Positions 46,447 to 55,129 of a DNA stretch of 64,000 bases are shown here, one piece after another (the first letter of the stretch is position 1; each line of letters opens with the position of its first letter). The stretch covers positions 434,001 through 498,000 of the forward strand of contig NZ_JAHXZR010000003.1 in the NCBI RefSeq assembly GCF_019740315.1, in the 5' to 3' direction. The position numbers were made by a program, and so were the translations under genes. The DNA comes from Oceanobacter mangrovi. Its GTDB lineage: Bacteria; Pseudomonadota; Gammaproteobacteria; Pseudomonadales; Oceanobacteraceae. The notes under the pieces are model-generated. The model did no database searches. It was given only the letters and a program-made list of their open reading frames with translations, and was not told the DNA's origin.

Positions 46447-46469
46447 ATTGGTTGACAGTATCAACCAAT
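46447..46469. promoter_or_regulatory. palindromic MarR-type operator
   Basis: ATTGGTTGA and TCAACCAAT are perfect 9-bp arms around CAGTA. The 23-bp site lies between divergent marR and siderophore-interacting protein genes, 22 bp before the marR start, as in autoregulated MarR systems. A partial copy (TTATCAACT) follows near 46496. Confidence 0.72.
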
Positions 46470-46519
46470 ATGGGTAAGAATAACTTCGATGACATTATCA
46501 ACTAAATGGAGTTGTCTCA

Positions 46520-47380
46520 ATGAAAAGATTGATGGCCAATCTGAAAAACCGGGCGCTGAAAGCCGACAGCCGGGAAGCTGTTGCCCTGTCTGCCAATGTT
46601 GAACCTTTTCCGGTTGCTGCTATAGCGCCAGCAACAGCAAAACAGACTGCTGCAAACGGCAGTCGCCGCCGTTTCGAACGGGTTCGTCACGAACTGAAAT
46701 TTCGCCACACCCGGGTTGAGCAGGTTGAACAGCTGTCGACCGGGTTTGTAAAAGTGACCGTCGCCGGTGATGACCTCAAGGGTTTCCCGTCGCAGTCGTT
46801 TGATGACCATATCAAGGTGTTTGTGCCGCAACAGCACGGCGAACCGCTGATGCGCGATTACACGCCACGGGCGTTTGATTCGCAGGAAGGTCGTCTGGAA
46901 CTGGAATTTGCCGTCCATCAGGGTGGTGCTGCCAGTGACTGGGCGCAAACTCTGGAAATCGGTGACGCTGTGCAGATTGGTGGCCCCAAGGGCTCAATGC
47001 TTATTCCGCAGGACTTTGACTGGTATCTACTGGTAGGTGATCCGACTTCCTTGCCAGCGATCCACCGTTTTCTTGATGAGGCTGAGCAGGGTACCCGGGT
47101 AATTGCTGTGATCCAGACCGAACACCCGACCGACCAGCGCATTTTCAACAGCCGCGCCAGTCTCGATACCCTGTGGGTTGCTGATTATGAAACCCTGCTG
47201 GAACAGGTTCGTCGGCTTGAGTTACCGGCTGGTGAGGGTTTTGTCTGGGGAGCTGGTGAAGGTCACTGCATGAGCGAATTACGCCGCATTATTGTGGCTG
47301 AAAAACAGCAGCCATCGGATGCGGTACGTATCTCTTCTTACTGGAAGCTGGGCCAGCAAGGCTTCAGTGAAAAAGGCTGA
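46520..47380 (+). CDS. siderophore-interacting protein (FAD-dependent ferric reductase)
   Basis: A 286-aa protein. After a variable N-terminus it has the SIP FAD-binding segment (FDDHIKVFVPQ...EPLMRDYTPRAFDSQEGRLELEFAVH), GPKGSMLIPQDFDWYLLVGDPTSLPAIHRFL and WGAGEGHCMSELRR. These enzymes reduce ferric siderophores in the cytoplasm with NAD(P)H. GGAG lies about 9 nt before ATG 46520. The divergent MarR protein probably controls it; I see no Fur box in the gap. The first 50 residues are longer than usual. Confidence 0.9.
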   Translation: MKRLMANLKNRALKADSREAVALSANVEPFPVAAIAPATAKQTAANGSRRRFERVRHELKFRHTRVEQVEQLSTGFVKVTVAGDDLKGFPSQSFDDHIKVFVPQQHGEPLMRDYTPRAFDSQEGRLELEFAVHQGGAASDWAQTLEIGDAVQIGGPKGSMLIPQDFDWYLLVGDPTSLPAIHRFLDEAEQGTRVIAVIQTEHPTDQRIFNSRASLDTLWVADYETLLEQVRRLELPAGEGFVWGAGEGHCMSELRRIIVAEKQQPSDAVRISSYWKLGQQGFSEKG

Positions 47381-47621
47381 TCGCGGTTGTTGTAGTTGCT
47401 GGCTCAGCGGTTATCCGCTGTTTATGATCGATTGTTGCAGCCACTGGTCGCTGTAACGCCTGTATGGAACGGATCTGTATCTATGCCTGAGCAACGGCTC
47501 AGGTAGAATCCCGCCTTTGCTGACGAATCCTGTCAGTTTCCCCGTTATTGCGAATTTCCCTGTTATGCCGGTTGCCTGTCTGGCCCGGTATTGGTGTGCG
47601 GAAATAACGCTGGAGACGTCT

Positions 47622-48665
47622 GTGTCCCTGATAAGTCGTTTTAGCCGTCAGACTCTGCCTGCGCTGGCGCGTGAAATCTGGTCTGTTTACTGGACCCTGT
47701 TCAAGCTGATGGTGCCGGTCATTGTGGTGGTCAAACTGTTGGAGGAGCTGGGTGCGATTCCACTGTTGAGCCAGTTGCTGGCACCACTGATGAGTCTGGT
47801 CGGGCTGCCGGAAACCGCCGGGCTGGTATGGGCTACCACCATGGTGACCAATATCTATGGCGGCATGATCGTATTTTTTGACCTCGGCCTGAATGGCCAG
47901 TTATCGGTCGCCCAGGTGACGGTACTGGGCGGCATGATGCTGGTGGCACATGGTTTGCCGGTCGAGGTTCGTATTGTTCAAAAGTCCGGTGTGCGGCTGG
48001 CGGTGGCATTGGCGATTCGGGTGGTCGGCGCCTTGTTGTACGGTGCCCTGCTGAGCAGTGTGTATCAGACGGGTGACTGGTTACAGCAGCCCATGAGTAG
48101 TTTGTGGCAGCCAGAACCCCAGTCGCAGGGCCTGCTGGCCTGGGCCGGGCATCAAATCCAGAGTCTGTTGATGATTCTGCTGGTGGTCGCGGCACTGATC
48201 AGCTTGCTGAAGTTGTTGCGCTGGATGCATGTTGAACGAGCCATGATCTGGCTGCTGCAGCCGCTGTTACGCCTGTTAGGCATCAGTAATCAGGCCGCCA
48301 GCCTGACCATTGTTGGCATGACGCTGGGGTTGTCGTTTGGTGGCGGCTTGTTGATTCAGGAGGCTGGTCGAGGCCATATCCGCCGGCAGGATATTTTTTC
48401 CGCCATGCTGTTATTGGGGCTGTGCCATAGCTTGATCGAAGACACCCTGCTGATCCTGCTGCTGGGCGCGGATATTTCCGGCGTACTGTGGTTCCGGCTG
48501 GGCTTTGCGCTGTTGGTGGTCGCTTTGGCGACCCGCTTGCTGGGGCGTCGCAGTGAACAATTCTGGCAACGTTGGCTGGTGTATCCAACAGCGGCTGCAG
48601 CAACGACCGCGACAACTGCTGCTACCACGACTGCTACAACCGCAAGAGGACAAACTCATGACTGA
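47622..48665 (+). CDS. nucleoside recognition (Gate domain) membrane protein
   Basis: I start at GTG 47622 because GGAGA lies 5 nt upstream; the frame is open further back to 47517. The 347-aa product has two Gate/nucleoside-recognition repeats with eight or more helices (LPETAGLVWATTMVTNIYGGMIVFF; GMTLGLSFGGGLLIQEAGRGHIRRQDIF). The name is historical: the domain occurs in nucleoside and iron transporters and in spore proteins. The substrate is unknown. The C-terminal tail (TAAAATTATTAATTTATTARG) is an Ala/Thr low-complexity run. It overlaps rarD by 8 bp. Confidence 0.75.
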   Translation: MSLISRFSRQTLPALAREIWSVYWTLFKLMVPVIVVVKLLEELGAIPLLSQLLAPLMSLVGLPETAGLVWATTMVTNIYGGMIVFFDLGLNGQLSVAQVTVLGGMMLVAHGLPVEVRIVQKSGVRLAVALAIRVVGALLYGALLSSVYQTGDWLQQPMSSLWQPEPQSQGLLAWAGHQIQSLLMILLVVAALISLLKLLRWMHVERAMIWLLQPLLRLLGISNQAASLTIVGMTLGLSFGGGLLIQEAGRGHIRRQDIFSAMLLLGLCHSLIEDTLLILLLGADISGVLWFRLGFALLVVALATRLLGRRSEQFWQRWLVYPTAAAATTATTAATTTATTARGQTHD

Positions 48666-49605
48666 TTCTGTGACGGCCAGGGCAACGACCGCCGCTGGCT
48701 ATTCCAGTGCCGGTATCTGGTTTGCGATGGCAGCCTATGGACTGTGGGGATTATTCCCGGTCTATTTCAAATGGCTCGAAAACGTCCCGGCGTTTGAAGT
48801 GCTGTTGCACCGGGTGGTCTGGTCAGTGGGATTTCTGCTGTTGCTGGTATTGGCTACCCGGCGTGGCAAGGCGTTTTTGCAGGTGTTGCGGCAGCCGAAA
48901 TTATTGGCTTCGCTGGCGCTCAGTGCGGTGCTAATGGCGGCCAACTGGCTGGTATTTATCTGGGCGGTTGCCAATGAACGGATTCTCGAAACCAGCCTTG
49001 GCTATTTCCTTAATCCACTGATCAGCATTTTTCTCGGTATGGTGTTTTTGTCGGAGCGGCTGCGCAAGGGGCAGTGGCTGGCGCTGGGGCTGGCTACCTT
49101 TGGTGTGTTGCTGCAGGTGATCGTATTTGGCAGCCTGCCACTGGTGGCACTGGGGGTGTCATTTTCTTTTGGTTTGTATGGCCTGATGCGCAAACGTATT
49201 GCGATTGAGTCGATTCTCGGACTCTTTGTCGAAACCCTTATCCTGCTACCGCTGGCGCTGATTTATATGTGGTGGTTGCAGCAACACCAGCAACTGGTAT
49301 TTCTGCACGCGGATAACTGGCATCAGGACACCTTGCTGCTGTTGTCCGGGGTGGTAACCAGTGTGCCACTGTTGTTGTTTGCTGCTGCTGCACGGCGTTT
49401 ACCGCTGATGATGATGGGCTTTCTGCAATACAGCGTGCCGACGATTTCGTTTGCGCTGGCAGTACTGGTTTACGACGAACCCGTTGATTCGGCCAAATTG
49501 ATGACCTTTGTGATCATCTGGATTGCCTTGCTGGTATTCACTGTCGAGGGCATTCGTTCCCGGCGCCTGAAGATGCAGGCCAGCAAGAACCAAATGACTC
49601 TCTGA
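48658..49605 (+). CDS. rarD: RarD-type EamA transporter
   Basis: A 315-aa protein with ten predicted membrane helices. It matches RarD: GLWGLFPVYFKWLENVPAFEVLLHRVVWS, ANWLVFIWAVANERILETSLGYFLNPLISI and SFGLYGLMRKRI. RarD proteins are drug/metabolite-superfamily exporters of the inner membrane; the substrate is not established. ATG 48658 follows AAGAGGA. The 8-bp overlap with the Gate-domain gene suggests one transcript. Confidence 0.9.
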   Translation: MTDSVTARATTAAGYSSAGIWFAMAAYGLWGLFPVYFKWLENVPAFEVLLHRVVWSVGFLLLLVLATRRGKAFLQVLRQPKLLASLALSAVLMAANWLVFIWAVANERILETSLGYFLNPLISIFLGMVFLSERLRKGQWLALGLATFGVLLQVIVFGSLPLVALGVSFSFGLYGLMRKRIAIESILGLFVETLILLPLALIYMWWLQQHQQLVFLHADNWHQDTLLLLSGVVTSVPLLLFAAAARRLPLMMMGFLQYSVPTISFALAVLVYDEPVDSAKLMTFVIIWIALLVFTVEGIRSRRLKMQASKNQMTL

Positions 49606-50000
49606 ACGGATGAAACATGCCGATCTGGCTCGAAATGATACCTTTCTGAAGGGCTTTATCCTGTCCTATATCGTGGATAGTGGTTTTCACCAAATAAATG
49701 TCGAAAACGGGGCAAATAACCACGAACTGGTTGTTATTTGTTCAGAATTGTTGGGGGAGTTTGCGTACTATGCGCACAGTTTCGCAACAGCGCGCCCCCG
49801 GATGTCCGCTAGCTTCGGCAGCTATCAGTCGGCCCGGATTCCGCGCCTGTAGCGGTTCTGACACTCATGTGTTTTCGATCTGCTGATCGACTCTTGTGGC
49901 GGTGCCCTTCATCACCGTGGCAAGAACCCGTGGTCTACACGGTTACCTCTAGTCTCTTAATCGAGGTTTTTTAGCGCAGCCAATGGCTGCGCTTTTTTTT
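49606..50000 (+). ncRNA. candidate structured RNA or long 3' UTR ending in a terminator
   Basis: The 395 bp after rarD carry no supported ORF but end in two terminator-like hairpins on the plus strand. It contains local inverted repeats such as GATCTGCTGATCGAC and GCGGTGCCCTTCATCACCGTGGC. Either the rarD mRNA has a long 3' UTR or a separate small RNA begins within. I found no match to 6S, tmRNA, SRP RNA or RNase P in what I can recall. No clean promoter could be placed. Confidence 0.35.
49973..50000 (+). terminator. strong rho-independent terminator
   Basis: AGCGCAGCC-AAT-GGCTGCGCT followed by a run of eight T. A weaker hairpin, ACCTC...GAGGT with six T, ends just before it (49945-49972). 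The pair terminates plus-strand transcription ahead of the convergent TetR gene. Confidence 0.9.
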
Positions 50001-50040
50001 GCTCGCAATTCAGCGCAGGGGAGCCGTGATCAGGATCTGA

Positions 50041-50634
50041 TCAGGTTGGGGTATGGCTGAGAAACATGTGGCCGATACCACCATAAATCATATTGGCGAT
50101 GTCTTCGGCCAGTTGCTCCGGCTGGTAATCCAGCCGCTTCAGAAAGATTGCCCGCATGATGCCAATGGTGGCGCTGCTATAGAAGGTCGACATCAGTTCC
50201 AGCTGTTGCTGACTCAGATCGACCATAAAGCGCTGGCTGGCGCGACGGCGGAAATATTCAAGGTTCTGTTGTTCCACCAGTTCCAGCGCAGTATTGCCAG
50301 CCCGGCCAGACAAGGCCAGGTGTAGCAGGGTGTCGTTGGGATCAATTGCCAGCAGACAGGTCTGTTCGATCAGAGCCTTGATTCGCTGCGGTGATGGCAG
50401 GCTGTCATCAAATACAAACTGATCCAGACGCTGCTGGCGTTGGTCGAGCCAATCACGCACGTGTTCGTTAACGATGTCCTGGCGAGACTGGTAGTTGGAA
50501 TAAAAAGTCGGCCGGGTTACCCCGGCACTCTCGGCGATTTGTTCGATACTGATATCTTCCAGTGAATGTTGCTGCAGCAGTTCTGCCAGTGCCTTGCGCA
50601 ACTTGGCGCGACTCTTGAGCCTTCTGGTATCCAT
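50041..50634 (-). CDS. TetR/AcrR-family regulator
   Basis: A 197-aa protein with the TetR HTH at residues 8-55 (RAKLRKALAELLQQHSLEDISIEQIAESAGVTRPTFYSNYQSRQDIV). The ligand domain does not suggest a subgroup. It lies 32 bp downstream of lrp on the same strand, so it may be read through from it. No neighbour points to a target. Confidence 0.86.
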   Translation of the reverse strand: MDTRRLKSRAKLRKALAELLQQHSLEDISIEQIAESAGVTRPTFYSNYQSRQDIVNEHVRDWLDQRQQRLDQFVFDDSLPSPQRIKALIEQTCLLAIDPNDTLLHLALSGRAGNTALELVEQQNLEYFRRRASQRFMVDLSQQQLELMSTFYSSATIGIMRAIFLKRLDYQPEQLAEDIANMIYGGIGHMFLSHTPT

Positions 50635-50666
50635 ATCTTGTTCCGTTTTTTATCGTTGGGCTGGAA

Positions 50667-51155
50667 TCAGCGTTCCTCAATTGGAAGCAGCGAGCTCTCC
50701 TTCACCTCTTCCATAACAATATAGCTCTTGGAGTTTTTTACGCCTGGTAACGTCAATAACAGGTCGCCCAGCAGCGCCCGGTATTCTGACATATCGTTGA
50801 TACGTGCCTTGAGCAAATAGTCTGCATCACCTGATACCAGATGGCACTCCAGAATATAGGGCAGGGTAGCAACTGCCTGATTGAATTTCTGGAACGCGTC
50901 GGGAGATTGGTAAGAAAGTGAGATTTCTACAAACACCAGCATGCTGTAATCCAGCATGGCTGGATCAAGACGGGCGTAATAACCCAGGATATAACCTTCT
51001 TTTTCGAGTCGTTTGACCCTTTCAATACAAGGGGTGGAACTCAGGCCAATTCTGTCTGCCAAATCGACGTAACTGATCCGGCCGTCTTTTTGAAGCTCAT
51101 TCAGAATACGTTTGTCGAGACGATCCAGCTGCCGCTTTTTACCCGTCGCTTTCAT
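50667..51155 (-). CDS. lrp: leucine-responsive regulatory protein Lrp
   Basis: ATG 51155 gives 162 aa, close to E. coli Lrp (164). LDRLDKRILNELQKDGRISYVDLADRIGLSSTPCIERVKRLEKEGYI is nearly the E. coli HTH, and ECHLVSGDADYLLKARINDMSEYRALLGDLLLTLPGV is the RAM domain. GGGAA lies about 5 nt upstream of this start; the longer frame to 51209 is not needed. It is a global regulator of amino-acid metabolism. The 380 bp upstream are free of genes, in keeping with a long regulated promoter. Confidence 0.9.
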   Translation of the reverse strand: MKATGKKRQLDRLDKRILNELQKDGRISYVDLADRIGLSSTPCIERVKRLEKEGYILGYYARLDPAMLDYSMLVFVEISLSYQSPDAFQKFNQAVATLPYILECHLVSGDADYLLKARINDMSEYRALLGDLLLTLPGVKNSKSYIVMEEVKESSLLPIEER

Positions 51156-51535
51156 GAAATTTCCCGCTGCTGTTTTCATACGCTGGTGGAAATATCCAAC
51201 CATGAGCATTCTGGTGGAGTTTTCAGCTTTTGTTAATTGTACTATCGGGCAATCCCACCATTAATAGGACAGATTTTGCGCCAGGTCTCAACCTTTTGGC
51301 ACAAATCCGGCTACCGCGATGGTGCTGATAGTACTCTAAAAGGCGTTTGTCGGAGGCATTGTAGACTTGTGAATACGGGCTTGAACGTCATGAAACGTCT
51401 GTAAGGTCAGAATTCCGGCTATTACGGCAGTGTGGTTCGCCAACGACCAACAAAGCATCTCATCAGTTGGATTAATCGGCCGCAGAATGGCGGCCATTTG
51501 TATTGGATAATCCGGTTTTTGCCTGGAGTAATTGA
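51156..51535. other. divergent promoter region of lrp and the retropepsin operon
   Basis: No gene is seen in these 380 bp. GGCCGC-AGAATG-GCGGCC (51478-51495) forms a short hairpin about 40 bp before the plus-strand start. GTATTGGATAATC nearby could serve as an extended -10 region. Confidence 0.4.
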
Positions 51536-52300
51536 ATGTTTGTGCCTGCCTGGCGAGCTGTACTGGCTGTGTGTTTTTTGATTCTTGCAGGATGCAGTAG
51601 CTGGCCCAGCCCAGCCCACCGGGATGTGACCATGGACAAGATTGAAGCGGTGGTTAGCCGTAATCAACCGCGGATTGAGTTGACCTGTCCGGATATTTCC
51701 TCGGTATCTGAGCAGTTGCAGCAGCAGCGGCGGCAGTTGAAGTCACTGACCCGTCAGCTCGGCGATGTGCAGCAAACGCTGGAAGCCGAGCAGCCGGTTT
51801 GTGAACCGCAACCAGCTGAGCAAAACGAGCTGGACGGTCGTTTGATTGTTGGGGCTACCGAGTGGATTTATCTGGCTCCACCGGGACATCACTACCGGGC
51901 TCGTATCGACAGCGGCGCAACCACCTCATCGTTGAGTGCCCGGAATATTGTGCGCTTCGAGCGGAACGGTGAACCCTGGGTGCGTTTCCAGCTGCAGCAT
52001 GATGACGAAGCTGAGCCGATCGAAATAGAAGCGCCGGTCGTGCGTAACGTTCTGATCCGTCAGTCTTCTGCTGACGAGGCTGATCGCCGTCCGGTAATTG
52101 AACTGACCGTGCATATCGGTCAGACCTTGCAGCAGCAGACCGAATTTACCCTCACCGACCGTTCGCACATGACCTATCCAATCCTGTTGGGACGTTCGTT
52201 CCTTCGCGACATCACCCTGATCGACGTCGGTAAACAGTTCCTCAACGAAAAGTACCACCCCAATGAGACCGTGGTACCGGTCGAGAAAAATCCCTCATGA
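51536..52300 (+). CDS. lipoprotein with retropepsin-like aspartic protease domain (Zn_protease/DUF-type, RimK-associated)
   Basis: A 254-aa lipoprotein with lipobox LILAGC (Cys20), so it is anchored in the inner or outer membrane facing the periplasm. A coiled region with Gln/Arg (residues 57-82) leads to the domain annotated as 'ATP-dependent zinc protease', which is really retropepsin-like. RARIDSGATTSSLSA carries the single catalytic Asp125 and YPILLGRSFLRDITLIDV ends the fold. Such proteins would work as dimers. GGAG lies 8 nt before the ATG. It overlaps the next gene by 4 bp, and the third gene is a RimK-like ligase, so it may process a peptide or protein made or modified by that ligase. 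The substrate is unknown. Confidence 0.82.
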   Translation: MFVPAWRAVLAVCFLILAGCSSWPSPAHRDVTMDKIEAVVSRNQPRIELTCPDISSVSEQLQQQRRQLKSLTRQLGDVQQTLEAEQPVCEPQPAEQNELDGRLIVGATEWIYLAPPGHHYRARIDSGATTSSLSARNIVRFERNGEPWVRFQLQHDDEAEPIEIEAPVVRNVLIRQSSADEADRRPVIELTVHIGQTLQQQTEFTLTDRSHMTYPILLGRSFLRDITLIDVGKQFLNEKYHPNETVVPVEKNPS

Positions 52301-53826
52301 TCAAACGTAATTTACCCTATGCCTTGTTGGTACTGGTGTTACTGGCCGCTGGTATCGGCCAGATTCTGCATCGCCACTGGGTTTTTGATGTGCCTTTGCT
52401 ACCGGGCGAGTCGCAGAGCATCTGGTCGGTTGAAGCCAAGCTGGAATTCACTGCTCATGGCGAACCGGTGCGGGTTCGATTGGCGACGCCAGATTCGCAG
52501 CCGGGTTTTATGGTGCTGCGTGACAGTGGTGCCTCACCGGGCTATGGCCTCAACTTTATTCAGGGGGAGCACTCGGCAGCGGAATGGACCAAGCGCAGTG
52601 CGGAGGGCCGTCAGGTACTGTTCTATCGGGTCGATTTACTCGAAAGTGATGCCCACGACCTGATGACCGAAAAGGCGCCGCCGATCATGCAGGCCAGCTG
52701 GCCGGAGCCTTATGCCAGCGCGGTTGCTCAGGTGGTGAAAGAGGCCTACAGCACGTCGGCCGATCATTTCAGTCTGACCCGCGAGTTACTGAAGGCCTTT
52801 GAAGCGGAACCCAAGGCCCAGCATGTGCAGCTGTTGGTCAGCCAGTACCACGACAAATTGCCAGGGTTGTTGGTCAACATGCTCAATATGGCCGGAGTTC
52901 CGGCGCGGGTGGTTTATGGCTTACGGCTGCAGGACGGTCGTCGCCAGCAATTGCTGGAACCCTACATCCGGGTTTGGCAGGGACAGTCCAGCCAGGTATT
53001 TGATGTGCCACTGCAACAGCGTAATCCGGCGCTGTTCGATCCCGATGCACCGCTCTTGTTGTGGGAGCAGCGTGGCGATCCGGTGATTGATGTTACTGGC
53101 GCTGACAATTCACAGCTGCGTTTTTCGATGATCCGCAAGGAAGAGTCGGCTTTTGCTTCAGTGGCTAACCGGCTGTCGGACCAGCATGAGCTGCTGAACT
53201 TTTCGATCCACAGCTTGCCGGTGGAAGAACAGGCGATGTTCAAAACCATTCTGCTGATTCCAATTGGCGCGCTGGTGGTGTGTCTGTTGCGGGTGCTGGT
53301 AGGGATCAAGACCTCGGGGACCTTTATGCCGGTACTGATTGCGTTGGCCTTTATCCAGACCTCGCTGATCACCGGGCTGGTCGGCTTTCTGGTGGTGGTG
53401 GCGACCGGACTGGTGATTCGCAGTTATCTGTCGCGGCTTAATTTATTACTGGTGGCGCGAATATCGGCGGTGATTATTACCGTGATCGCAATTATTGGTC
53501 TGTTCAGTGTGGCGGCCTACAAGTTTGGTCTGACCGAAGGTCTGAAAATTACCTTCTTCCCAATGATTATCCTGTCCTGGACCATCGAACGCATGTCCAT
53601 TCTGTGGGAAGAAGAAGGCCCGCGTGAAGTGGTAAAACAGGGTGGTGGTTCGTTGCTGACCGCGGTTTTGGCGTTCTGGGCAATGAATAATCCGCTGATT
53701 CAGCACCTCACCTTCAACTTTATCGGCGTTCAGTTGGTGGTGCTGGCACTGGTACTGATTCTGGGCACTTACACAGGTTATCGCCTGCTGGAGTTACGGC
53801 GTTTTGTGGATATGGAGACCCGTTGA
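52297..53826 (+). CDS. inactive transglutaminase-like membrane protein with C-terminal 7TM region
   Basis: A 509-aa protein. It has an N-terminal membrane anchor (YALLVLVLLAAGIGQIL) and a periplasmic part of about 250 residues including a transglutaminase-like fold (LVSQYHDKLPGLLVNMLNMAGVPARVVYGLRL). The catalytic cysteine expected at the 'LVNMLNMAG' site is absent. Six to seven helices follow from about residue 305 (LIPIGALVVCLLRVLVGIKTSGTFMPVLIALAF). These are the Transglut_i_TM and 7TM_transglut families, always seen with the two partners flanking it here. A dead fold may bind rather than cut or link a substrate. Confidence 0.82.
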   Translation: MIKRNLPYALLVLVLLAAGIGQILHRHWVFDVPLLPGESQSIWSVEAKLEFTAHGEPVRVRLATPDSQPGFMVLRDSGASPGYGLNFIQGEHSAAEWTKRSAEGRQVLFYRVDLLESDAHDLMTEKAPPIMQASWPEPYASAVAQVVKEAYSTSADHFSLTRELLKAFEAEPKAQHVQLLVSQYHDKLPGLLVNMLNMAGVPARVVYGLRLQDGRRQQLLEPYIRVWQGQSSQVFDVPLQQRNPALFDPDAPLLLWEQRGDPVIDVTGADNSQLRFSMIRKEESAFASVANRLSDQHELLNFSIHSLPVEEQAMFKTILLIPIGALVVCLLRVLVGIKTSGTFMPVLIALAFIQTSLITGLVGFLVVVATGLVIRSYLSRLNLLLVARISAVIITVIAIIGLFSVAAYKFGLTEGLKITFFPMIILSWTIERMSILWEEEGPREVVKQGGGSLLTAVLAFWAMNNPLIQHLTFNFIGVQLVVLALVLILGTYTGYRLLELRRFVDMETR

Positions 53827-54809
53827 TGGCGCTGCTGAATTGGTGGCAACCGCTGCGCAAGATGCTGATTGCTCCGGCGGTTCTTGGTCGTAACGGTGTG
53901 CTGGGAATGAATGCCCGCAATCGTTTGTATATCAGCCGTTATAACAACCGGGCTTTCTATCCATTGGTCGATAACAAGCTGAAAACCAAACGCTTGGCGG
54001 AGCAATTTGATATTCCGGTGCCGGAGTTGATTGATGTGATCGAGTCGCAGCACCAGGTTGCTGATCTGCAACGCTATTTGCAGCTGCTGAATTCCTTTGT
54101 GATCAAGCCGTCAAAGGGTTCCGGTGGCAAAGGCATTCTGGTGTTGCAGGGGCGTGATGGTGATCACTGGATCAAATCCAGTGGCGCGTTGGTGAGCCTG
54201 CAGGAAATTCAGCGTCATGTGTCGAATATTCTTGCTGGTCTTTACAGCCTGGGTGGTACGCCAGATGTCGCCATCATTGAACATTGCATCCAGTTCGATC
54301 AGTCGTTAGTTGGCTTTTCCCATGAAGGCGTGCCGGATATTCGGGTGATTGTTTGTCGTGGTTACCCGGTCATGGCAATGACACGACTGGCGACCCATTC
54401 ATCTGACGGCAAGGCCAATTTGCATCAGGGCGCTGTAGGGGTGGGGATTTCGCTGCTGACCGGCAAGGCGATTTTTGGTGTGATGCAGGGCCAGCGGGTG
54501 AAAATTCATCCGGATACCGGTGAAGACCTCGCTCGACTGCAGATCCCACACTGGCAAACCGTGCTGGAACTGGCGGCCCGTTGCTACGATGTCACCGGCC
54601 TGGGGTATCTGGGCACTGATGTGGTGATCGACGCCGAACGTGGCCCTATGTTACTGGAACTGAACGCCCGTCCAGGGCTGGCGATTCAGATGGCCAATGG
54701 TCAGGGGCTGTTACCTCGTTTGCGCAAAATTGATCAGCTCAGCCACGCCGAAATCCGCAAACCGGTGGCTGAACGGGTACGTTTGAGTCAGCAATGGTTT
54801 GCTGATTAG
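53826..54809 (+). CDS. RimK-like ATP-grasp ligase (alpha-L-glutamate ligase-like)
   Basis: A 327-aa cytoplasmic ATP-grasp protein. It has NKLKTKRLAEQFDIPVPELI, the nucleotide loop VIKPSKGSGGKGILVL, and the late metal-binding strand MLLELNARPGLAIQMANGQG. Relatives add glutamate or similar amino acids to a carboxyl group, as RimK does to ribosomal protein S6. ATG 53826 overlaps the stop of the membrane gene by one base. The cytosolic ligase, the membrane protein and the periplasmic protease together suggest a product made inside, moved or sensed across the membrane, and trimmed outside. Confidence 0.84.
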   Translation: MALLNWWQPLRKMLIAPAVLGRNGVLGMNARNRLYISRYNNRAFYPLVDNKLKTKRLAEQFDIPVPELIDVIESQHQVADLQRYLQLLNSFVIKPSKGSGGKGILVLQGRDGDHWIKSSGALVSLQEIQRHVSNILAGLYSLGGTPDVAIIEHCIQFDQSLVGFSHEGVPDIRVIVCRGYPVMAMTRLATHSSDGKANLHQGAVGVGISLLTGKAIFGVMQGQRVKIHPDTGEDLARLQIPHWQTVLELAARCYDVTGLGYLGTDVVIDAERGPMLLELNARPGLAIQMANGQGLLPRLRKIDQLSHAEIRKPVAERVRLSQQWFAD

Positions 54810-55129
54810 TCAGCTATCGCTTAGTCCTTTTTGTATCCCCTTTTCTGGCTCCTGACGCAACGCCTTCCATAACTCTGGAAACAGGTTGCGACAGGGGTCA
54901 CGTTGCAAGCTCTGCTCCGACGGCCTGACCGTCACAATCTGACATTAAATTCACCTACCCGTGCCGGAATCTGGCATATACTGGCCAGCTTTCCGTACCG
55001 CCAGCAGATTTGCTGTCTGGTTTGATAGGCTACTCAGGTCAATATTGGCTGGAATATGGCCCTTGGCAAACCCGGCAAAGGCGGATAAAAAACACTAATT
55101 ATTACGGGGTTGTGGCTGGAGTGGTCAAA
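54810..55129. other. intergenic region before the glyoxylate genes
   Basis: No gene is seen in these 320 bp. The region holds a probable promoter (CATATACT near 54976 as -10-like) and no clear terminator for the preceding operon. It contains a short GACGG...CCGTC repeat at about 54918-54934. Confidence 0.4.
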
